Shown here in pieces: positions 46,860 to 64,000 of a stretch of DNA of 64,000 bases (positions are counted from its first letter, which is position 1; the number at the start of each line of letters is the position of its first letter). The notes beneath the pieces are model-generated. The model was not told the origin of the DNA and did not search any database. It worked only from the letters and a program-made list of their open reading frames with translations. The position numbers and the translations under genes are program-made. The stretch comes from Volvox africanus (Eukaryota; Chlorophyta; Chlorophyceae; Chlamydomonadales; Volvocaceae). The stretch covers positions 2,150,001-2,214,000 of the forward strand of contig BSDZ01000017.1 in assembly GCA_030268105.1 (NCBI GenBank). The letters run 5' to 3'.

Positions 46860-49800
46860 GGCAAAAACTGCACAATTGAAGGAGGGCTTCTGCATATCTG
46901 GGAGAGCCGGAAAGAGGAATAGTGGAGTGAGCGGGAGTGTAATAACAAACCGGGCCAGAGATGATTAGATGTTGTGCGGAGCGGGGAAAAGTGAAAGGTT
47001 AGGCATACCACTGTCAGAGGAGAAAAGGAGTAGTAGCAGAAGAATAATACATCAGATGGACGCCAGGGCACTAGAACTCGTGTACATGGACGGAGAGGGG
47101 CGGAATGTTGACAGAACGTTGACAGAAAGCCCTAGGAGACTGGAGAGCCTCACGTCGAATTGCTGGCTGGTGCTTCTCACATCTCTTCGAACTACCCATC
47201 GTGTACCTTGACCACGGCACGCAAGCCTGGACCACATCCACCCCTGGAGCTCCATGAAGCTCCCGGAGGTCTTCGCACGCAGTAGATGACCTCCCTCAAC
47301 AAGGCAGGGCGGGTAACAACTGAATACCAACTGACCTTCTTATTCCGCCGTTGCGGCCAGTCCCAGCGCGGCTACTCTCACCGACCCCACGATACCGTCC
47401 CTGCCGCTTCCTCCTCCGCTTTCTCCTTCCCCTCCACCTCCTCCACCTCCTCCGCTTCGGCCGCCGCCGCGGTCTCCGTACGCCACTGGGAGCGCCTCTA
47501 GCAGGGTTCATGACGCCGCAGCTGCATCCCGTACGGCACCTCCTCTCCCCCGCCGCCAGCTTCTTCAACTGGGCTCCAGTCCGCGTTAAACTGCTGCCCC
47601 CAGGCGTACCCCCATGGCTCCGCGACCACCTTCCGGGAACAGCATCAGGCGCTCCCACAGGCGCTCCATCACAACGGCGTTCTCCGGAACCACCCTGGCT
47701 AACCCAAATACCGCCTGAGTTAGTGCCATGAGCCCATTCAACGTCTTTGGGTGCGGGCTCCAGGGCGGCACTGACAACAACTCATTTTAGCCGCCGTACT
47801 GTGCATAGTACAGGCGGGCATCGAGCGCCAGAAAGGTATTTATGGCCTCATCACGGGCGAAACTGTAATTGAAAGCTCGGGGCTTACACCGCCAGCGCGT
47901 ACAAAGCCATGAGGTTGCCGTTGAGTAGCGGGCCTGATTCAATGACTTCGGAGCCATCAGGTGTGACTTGAGTGTAGAAGAGGGCGGTGCTCGGGTCGCG
48001 CATGCGCGAGGTGAGGAAGCCGGGGATAAGGCAGAAGTTACTGCTATCGAAGGCAGTAACCGACGGAACTATGATTCCAAAAGTGAGGGCCCCAGAGATG
48101 TTGAGACGTGGAGAAGCAGCAACATAGCTGCAGATGACATACGTGATATCCCCGGCATGAGGAGGCGGGAGGGACTGGGCGCAGATGGAAGGGCAAGGTG
48201 CTTAATGACACTGTCAGACCTGGCGTCCTGGTCCGGGGGCGAATCAGTGGTGGGCGCATCGCAGGCCTGCCTTCCAGGGCTGGACGCGCTGCGGTCGCTG
48301 TAATGAGGGGAGTGACCCGTGGGTCGGTAAGCGCCATGTAATGCGCAGAGAAGAAGTATAGCTGGCGCGCCTGCTGTACCACGCCCTTCGCGGTTGGTGG
48401 AATGGAGTTGCCGCGCCTGCGCATGGCATCTGGAGGCTCCGTCGACAACGACCTGTTGGACTTGGCGCATGGAAAGAGCAGCAATGGCACCAGCAACCAA
48501 GTCGCCGTGATTTGCCGCCATTGCCGAGTGTTCCAATGCAAGCCTGTGTAATTCCTGAGATGTACATCTGGGACTTGTAATCAAAAACATGGGCAGTGTC
48601 ATAGGCCACTGGAACAAGTTGCGTAGAGAGCGCTCGTAAATTGTTGAGCACTCATAGCGTCACAGACCCATGGGATTCTGCTCATCATTTAGCATGATCG
48701 AGCCCTATTCTGGATTTAGAACCCAGTTCATCATCGGGGTAGTAACGGCATATGCAGAGAATCAGCAATCGTACGGCTATGTCCTAATACATAGCCTTGA
48801 TTTTTACTGTCATGTTGGATGTGCTATGTCGCACCCCTTCACATATAGGACTTACAACGGAGCCCATCACCGCCATTGTCGTAACACAAGTGCGATTGGC
48901 ATTGGATGGAACTTTATCCTCAATGATCGCACTTTCCCGCACCCATCTTATGGATCGCACGTAATCGCCAATCGCTAGTGGCGTTAGGTATCCCTCTCGT
49001 GAGCTCCTCGTGAGGCCCGGGTCCGTAACTGAAAGATGAGAGAGCGCACGTATTGCTGGGAGTGCACCAGCGCCGATGGGGGTTTGGTCTTTGAGGATGC
49101 GAGAGAACGAGACAGGATGGTTCACCTAGGAGGTACATGCATGAGAGATCAGAACACCATTCCCCCCCTCGATAACGCCATTACTTATTTGTAAACGCTT
49201 GGCGTATATTGGTACTTAATGCACTGCGGCACATATACACGCACACTTGCGTCCTGCCCTAGCGCGTTCCAAACACACACGCATACGTGCACGCGATGTG
49301 GAGCGATTAATGCATGTGAGTCATGTGAGGTTAGAGTGGAGACCCGCCTCGATGCTGCACGTCCTCTGCGGCAGATCCCACTGCACGTGTAAAGGCTGGC
49401 CAGGCGGGTCCCGATTTCAAGCAGTGACCTTACCGTCCCTTGTTCACTGAGTATGTAGGGCCTGGTTCAAAAGCCTAACAACAGGCCCGATATGGTGGTC
49501 AATCAACCGCACGCGCATGTGCACCAGAGCGGTAGCGCACAGCCCCATTCAGGCGTGTTTCATAACTCCGAATGTCACATTTCACCGGACTCAGTTCAAT
49601 ACTCTGCCTGACGCTCTACCTTGCCTGGACTCGCCACAAGGCTGATGGTTGCGAGGGTCACCAGAATGCAGTACGTCCTCCCGTAAAACGTCTGCAACCC
49701 AAATCGGTCACTTCCATGCCCCCACAGCCACGCGGTGTTGTGCGCTATTGCGTTCTTGCGTCTGGTCCCAAGGACCTAGGAGCTCAGGTCGCCGAACCGG

Positions 49801-50717
49801 GCAAGCGTAACGGCCAAACAGCTCACTGGTAGTTGCAACGGCCAGACACCAACCAGATGGGCAAGTTGCTCATCATCAACCCGACACAGAGCTCCGTGTC
49901 TGTCCCATACAATGGATTATCCGGCATCATGGCCTACAGCCTGCACGCTGAGCCGCAGCGTGCGGTATAGCGACCAAAAGCAAAGTGGCGGCAATCTCCC
50001 TACCCCTACGCATTCGCCCGCGCCTGAAGATTTACAGCCGTCAAGCTACCTAAGCCCCTGAAGTTAATCAGCTGAATACCTGAGCTCTGCCGTATGCTGC
50101 TCGAATGTTCGAAATGTCTATGCAAGGCCTGGTGCACGCGTGAGCAAGTCCACAGCTTCCAAGACATCACACCACTTAAAAAATGACTGCCTGGTCCAAG
50201 TTGTCCTTCCACCAAATTCCGCCAGCACTCAACTCCCTTGATGTTATATAGCACGTGTAATGCAAGCTGCTAAGAGGCCGTCTAAAGTGTCGCACCACAT
50301 CTACCAAAAATCACGCGACTAAAAAGGGCTTCCAGTAAAGCAGTGTGCTGACATCTCTCTACATGGTCGCAGAAGCAAACAAACACGCACACCGCACACA
50401 TATAGCCTCCTCACCACCATATGCGCTGGCAAAGGCCCCGCTAACAACTAACATCTATATAACGCCATCCATAACCTCAAATTCATATATCCCACCGCAC
50501 GACGTTGACCGACTTTACCGACATCTAACACTTCACCCCCCCCATCATCATGATGACCACAACCACGAACACCGCCCTGTAACACCGATACATCAACGTC
50601 ACAACCGGAATAGGGTTTGCGATGCCGTCACGAGCTTCACGCTGTCGGACCATCAACCCTCTCAATTTCTTTTCTGCTCATAAGGGCTTGCTGACTCCGG
50701 CTTCGTTGGGTGATCCT
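46860..50717. other. Mostly degenerate region with scattered minus-strand fragments
   Basis: Several minus-strand stretches look protein-like but are interrupted. About 47590-47770 reads TLNGLMALTQAVFGLARVVP, 47810-47880 reads DEAINTFLALDARLYYAQYG, and 47900-48000 reads DPSTALFYTQVTPDGSEVIE then LLNGNLMALYALA. Stops lie between them. Another piece is at 48960-49130. They could be remnants of one gene or an old element. No family was recognised and no complete model could be built. Confidence 0.35.
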
Positions 50718-59751
<9,034 letters not shown>

Positions 59752-60181
59752 CCTTAGCAGGGAGCGGGAAACGCAACGCTCCCTACTCAGCTACACCTGC
59801 TACGTATGAAGCCGTCAAAATAACTTGTGTGATTGATCAGTCAGATGGTAATTGATTCATGAACTCAGCATGCACCTGGGGGCTATGTACGGGGGAGTGT
59901 CTCCAATACAAAGAGAAATGGACCTGCCTCCCAGAAATACGACATAAAGGTAGTCCTATCCTACATTCCAAAGACGTTAGTCTGAATTCATAGCTTTTTA
60001 ATATCCACTTCATTCCACACGGCTGGCGAGCTTAGTCGTGTAACACATGCAGAAAAAGGGGATTCCAAATTCTTTTTACTGGAAACTTGCTGGAATATGC
60101 TTTGTGGTATGAATTGTAAATCAGTTAAATGTCTTCATCGGGCCGGGGTGTGCTTTGAGATCATGCGTGATGTGCTGTGCA
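59752..60181. promoter_or_regulatory. Probable divergent promoter region
   Basis: Only about 430 bp separate the minus-strand start at 59751 from the first recognised plus-strand exon at 60182. A possible upstream plus-strand exon (about 59874-59940) would shorten this further. The stretch is AT-richer than the flanks. No specific promoter element was identified. Confidence 0.4.
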
Positions 60182-60524
60182 GCTCGGAGGATGTATGGAG
60201 AGCTTTATGTACATGACTGGGTTCTATGACATGTAAGTGGCTGCACTGCATTTACTAGGCCGAGCATGTTTCATCTGTGTGGCAATGGCGTGGCGCCCGT
60301 ATGGTACCAAACCCCAACGTACGCCCCCTTGCCCGGGGCCCCACACCGGTAATCCCACTATTTATCTTTGTTACAGAGTGACAAAGAAGGAAGCAGAGAA
60401 ATTTGCCCTGACATACGAGGAGCGTCTGGCCCTGCTGCGCAAGCTTCGCGAGACGGGGCTCTTCGAGGAAGCTGCGCAGAGGGACGGAGAGAAAGGCAGC
60501 TCCAGCCGCACCAGCCCACAGTAG
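60182..60524 (+). CDS. Small unrecognised protein, C-terminal exons
   Basis: Exon 60182-60231 (after tgtgcag) reads LGGCMESFMYMTGFYDI. After an intron, exon 60377-60524 reads VTKKEAEKFALTYEERLALL, then RKLRETGLFEEAAQRDG, and a stop. Phases agree, with the isoleucine codon split AT|A. The end is charged and helical. A candidate first exon near 59874-59940 (MYGGVSPIQREMDLPPRN) is open but its donor was not confirmed, so the protein may be only about 90-110 residues. It could be a small mitochondrial or plastid subunit, but no family was recognised. Confidence 0.55.
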
Positions 60525-60557
60525 CTCTCCCCTTGCGCTCTCCTAGGCCTTAGCCCT

Positions 60558-60562
60558 TGTAA
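60558..60562 (+). terminator. TGTAA poly(A) signal
   Basis: TGTAA occurs 34 bp after the stop codon of the small gene. TGTAA is the usual volvocine polyadenylation signal. The next gene's ATG follows only 135 bp later. Confidence 0.6.
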
Positions 60563-60696
60563 AGGCATTATAGCCGGCCTTTGCAACAGGTCTTGCTCAG
60601 GAGGCTGCGTTCCGGTCATAGCACCTGGAACTTGTACAGACCTAACAGACAGCCGAAGAGTATCTTTCTAATACCGCCGCACAACAAAGCCACGCC

Positions 60697-61931
60697 ATGG
60701 AGATGCTGAGAAATATTACAGCAGGTTCCGCTGCCGCGGCCAACCCACTCCTGAAATCTATCCTTGGACCTGGCGCAAGCGAGGCTGAGTATAAGGCGCT
60801 GGCGGAGCAAGCTGAGAGCGTTTGGAAAATGATGGACGAACTGGCGGAGAAGGATCCAGATGCCTACCGGGACTTTGTGCAGGACGCAGCCAACGCCGCT
60901 CGTGAAGAGGTGGAGAAGGCGCGCGATCCGCATGTCAATGGCTTAGCGCCAGCGCTGGTGCTCGAAGCACAAGCACAGGAGCCCGGGGGTCCTGGGCCCA
61001 TGCAGCCGGCTACTGATGTGAGCCGTTTGGTGGCTGGTGGCCAGGCCGTGGCACGCGTTCACATCTGGTCTGGGAATGGTGGTAAGCATGTTGCGGGTTA
61101 TGTTATGCATGGCAAGGAACTCCTCCTGTGACCAGGACCGAGTTTCCAGCCCCCGCACGTGTTCTCTATGGTTACGTTTACGGCCTTAAATCCTTTCCCA
61201 ATGTCATGTCCCCCTCTGCAGCGTCGGGCGTTAAGCCTCCGTACACTGCCGGGGGCTTAAATCTGGGGCCTCAGGGCCCCCGTTCGAAAGATTGGTCTGG
61301 CCTGATTGTGCCGGTGGCAGAGTACCGCAAGGCCACCACTCGGCCAGGGCCCCTTCCAGTGCATAATTTTCACGTTGTCTGCAACATGGATGCCATTCAC
61401 ATGTGCATCGCTGGCAAGGTGCCTGTGTTTCGGGTTGTGTTCCTGGAGGCGGTAAGCCAGTTCGTGGAGTCGGAGTACAAGCTGCAGCTCAGCCGCACAA
61501 TAAGGACATTACAGGTAGGGATGCAGTCCGATGACACGGGTAGCAGACCGCATGCGTGTGTATATGGGGCTGCCGCCGGTCGTGGCGGGAGGCGGTTGCA
61601 CCTGAGGCAAAGTTCTAAATGCATGCATTTACTAAAGGCCAGTCCCTTCTGTTAGCTCGTTCTCTGGAACTTCTGTCGTGCGCAGGTGCATCGGGACGCG
61701 CTAGGCGAGGGGGAGCTGCAGGAGCTGCGTCTGCAGCAGCAGCAACATGTGCAGGAGCGTGCCGGCCTGGGGTTGCGGCGTGACGACCCTGCAGGGGGAA
61801 GTGACTCAGTGTTGCCAAAAGGACTTCTGGACGAGCTGCAGTCGATAGGAAAGCAAGCGAGGAAGCCCCAAGGGCGTGCAGGTCCGGCGCCCGCAGCTGG
61901 AGAGAAGACACTGATTGAGGAGCTAAACTGA
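60697..61931 (+). CDS. PIH1-domain protein
   Basis: Three exons, 60697-61081, 61222-61514 and 61686-61931, join in phase to give 307 residues, which matches the usual size of PIH1D1/PIH1D2-type proteins. The N terminus has SVWKMMDELAEKDPDAYRDF, as in PIH proteins where a short helical motif precedes the PIH1 domain. Exon 2 holds the PIH1 core (DWSGLIVPVAEYRKATT, then VHNFHVVCNMDAIHMCIAG, then FLEAVSQFVESEYKLQLSRT). The third exon is a Gln/Leu-rich helical tail. PIH1 proteins work with RUVBL1/2 and HSP90 (R2TP-like complexes), often in dynein-arm or snoRNP assembly. In a flagellate alga, dynein preassembly is one option, but the sequence alone does not decide. The domain match is by pattern and is fairly weak in the middle part. 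Confidence 0.65.
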
Positions 61932-63077
61932 GGGAAGGGTTTCATGGGCGAGCAGCTTGACAGCTACGTACCTGGTATTGAAAACTTCTGCTTGAGGTCG
62001 TCAGGTGGTGGGGCCGTGGGCCTGTGCAAGACCTTTGTAGAGCAAGGAGGCAATTTCCGTCGACATATAAAAATCGAGTTTAGAGGTGGTATTCGGCAGA
62101 ATCAAATCCGGCGATGCCTGTTGTTTCCTTAGCAGAGGAAAGCGATATGTGGTCTGTGCCGTGCTGTGTGGTACTTAAAAGCTGGGCTCACCGAGTTACC
62201 TCGGTGGGGTCGCTGCAGAATGTGCAGAACTAATCACTGCGCATAGACCTCTCGACTTCTTGGACCTCCGGTTCAAGGTCGAGCCGGCGCAGTAAGGCAC
62301 TGCACCACTGTTGCTGAAGCCGCACCTGCACGGTTGTGGACACCGTATCTAGGGACGAAAGAGTGGATGCCCAGTCAGCATGGCACTTAGGAGCATATCC
62401 TTAGATCAAGATCACGAGGGGACCCTGGGCCTATATCCTGAGCCTGACGTGTTGTAGTGCTAGCCATGCACACGGAACACAGCTCCTGACGAACAAATGG
62501 GACATACCGAACTCATGCAGTACATAATGTCGACCGCCGTAGTTACATGGCATACACCGTAGCTGTTCGGGGAGCCATTGAAAGTAACTGTCGTTGTCCC
62601 AAAGCCCTCGGGACTATGACACGCAGTGTGACGTACGCCAAAGCACACCAGCTTGCCAAACTAACTACGCATCATGCCCTGCATCTCAATTGTGAAACCT
62701 CAGCCCGCACCAGCGTACGCGATAGCCTTCTTCCAAGGGGGGTCTTGATATTGAACCTCACTAAATCTTGTTAGGCGGCCGATCGCCAAAGATTGAAACT
62801 GACCCACCTCACACTGAACATCAGCCCCAAAGCTACAATCCGCCATGCCAGCCTGCCGACCCTAAACTGCGCAGGTATGCGTTAAGACGGACCCGTACAT
62901 CAAAAATGGTGCAAATTGCACATTTCACAGGAGGACCCGTTGCCCCAGTGGCAACCCCCAGCCACCACACTGGCTGCTCAGCTGACAATCCCAGCTCCTA
63001 GTCCAGCACGGGTGCGCTGTTTGTATGCTGCAGCTGTATGGCTTAGCCTGAACAACGTCCCGAGTAGCACGGCGCGC
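61932..63077. other. Intergenic region between convergent genes
   Basis: The PIH1 gene (plus) and the L1 gene (minus) converge here. The 1.1 kb between them has only short frames with no conserved pattern. Confidence 0.5.
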
Positions 63078-64000
63078 TTACTCCTGCTTGCCCTTCGTGT
63101 TCTGGATCGCCGACACGCTCAGGCGCACAGATGGGCCCATGGTGGTGCACACGTACATGCTCTTCCAGTACACACCCTTTGCACCCGGCGGCTTGTTGGC
63201 ATCGATGGACTCCTGTCAGCATCAAAAAGCAGACAGCAGGGAATAGATATTGTCAAGACACGGCACCGTGTCCCTGGAGACTCTAGGATTAATCCTGACT
63301 ATGAAGAGGACAAAAATCCCTCCACTGTTAGAGAGTGAATGTGACCACGTTGTCGATGGACGGTGAAGGATCCGGTTAAAGTGATCTGCGAGCCGACCAG
63401 GAGTGGAGTTGAGGTCGCCCTTGATCCGGCAGATTCTATTGAATATTGTTTATGGGTGATGAATTCGGGAAAAGCACTGATTTCGGAGAAGTCAATATCC
63501 TAGGGGTGAACGGATGAGGGTGCCCCGAAATGCGGGGAGAGGTAAGGACTAGTGCCAGATGCGGCCATGCGCGAAGCCCACACATAATCCCCCACACATA
63601 ATGTGGCTGACATAGCCAGACCAGCGGTTGGCAGTTATTATCCGGCGCACGATAGGCACAAGCACCTTTCCATGCTCTACCGCAACATCGCGGCAAAGCA
63701 AGAAACAGTATAAACTCCCCGCGGTGTGCTGATATCAAGGCATCTGCAACAGCTGCCGACGTGCACAGCCTGATCACATGCCGGGCTCATGACCCCCAGG
63801 CGGCGCAATTTAAAAATGTGATCAGAGATAAACCTGCAATACGGCCTGCTGGCTGGCGGCGTAGCTGATCACATCCTACGTTTTGCAACCCCTCTTATCA
63901 TCACACCTGCACCGCCTTCAGATTGAAGAGGAGGTCGTCTTCCTTAAAGTCTGCGCGTCCAAAGAGCACGTGAAGGTTCCCCGTCTTATCCAGGCGGTAC
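63078..64000 (-). CDS. PRPL1: Plastid-type 50S ribosomal protein L1, C-terminal part
   Basis: L1 forms the mobile stalk of the large ribosomal subunit at the E site. Two exons are seen. The first is 64000-63907 (continuing beyond the window), reading [18 protein letters not shown] and [11 protein letters not shown]. The second is 63212-63078 (TAA), reading [20 protein letters not shown], then [18 protein letters not shown]. They join in phase 0 across a 694-bp intron with GT-AG borders. The YWKS...TMGPS C terminus is the cyanobacterial/plastid form, so the product is expected in the chloroplast. The transit peptide and N-terminal half lie outside the window. Confidence 0.9.

Overview
The window looks like nuclear DNA of a green alga of the volvocine group (Chlamydomonas, Gonium, Volvox and relatives). 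Supporting signs are many short GT-AG introns, Ala/Gln/Gly homopolymers in proteins, a TGTAA poly(A) signal after one stop codon, a plant-type two-subunit ATP-citrate lyase gene, a plastid-type ribosomal protein L1 gene, and abundant microsatellites. The species cannot be named from the sequence. Gene models were built by eye from splice sites and reading phase, so exon borders given to the base were read directly, while entries described as approximate were not resolved.

Layout. 1-4.3 kb: a poorly resolved minus-strand membrane-protein gene ending at 905. 4.65-12.23 kb: a nearly complete 16-exon ATP-citrate lyase subunit B gene (plus). 14.7-16.3 kb: an intronless coiled-coil protein. 18.0-22.0 kb: a 1338-residue low-complexity protein in one exon. 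24.2-31.7 kb: a many-exon gene for a membrane-anchored or secreted protein of an uncharacterised family, with an 8-bp minisatellite in intron 2. 31.7-39 kb: sparse sequence with a tandem duplication, an isolated chromodomain remnant, and weak minus-strand coding pieces.

39.6-45.5 kb: a decayed Ty3/gypsy-type retrotransposon on the minus strand. The order is gag, aspartic protease, reverse transcriptase and RNase H, then a domain resembling a cytosine-C5 DNA methyltransferase whose catalytic Pro-Cys and Glu-Asn-Val motifs are missing. No integrase is visible. 45.5-50.7 kb is mostly degenerate, with a few exon-like fragments.

50.7-59.75 kb (minus): a chain of exons encoding an Hpc2/ubinuclein-related domain near the N terminus and two HARE-HTH-like winged-helix repeats at the C terminus. 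The phases of the 3' half chain together well, which suggests one chromatin protein, or possibly two adjacent genes. Its last intron holds a nest of foreign DNA: a reverse-transcriptase scrap, an AT-rich piece of a bacterial IS1634-type transposase, a near-perfect hairpin and about 200 bp of (TAAA)n. 60.2-61.9 kb: the end of a small unrecognised plus-strand gene, tightly followed by a PIH1-domain protein. 63.08-64.0 kb: the 3' end of plastid-type ribosomal protein L1 (minus), running off the window.

The clearest housekeeping functions are cytosolic acetyl-CoA supply (ACLB), plastid translation (L1) and probably chaperone-assisted complex assembly (PIH1). The most unusual material is the methyltransferase-bearing retroelement, the bacterial transposase fragment inside an intron, and the apparent ubinuclein/HARE-HTH fusion.
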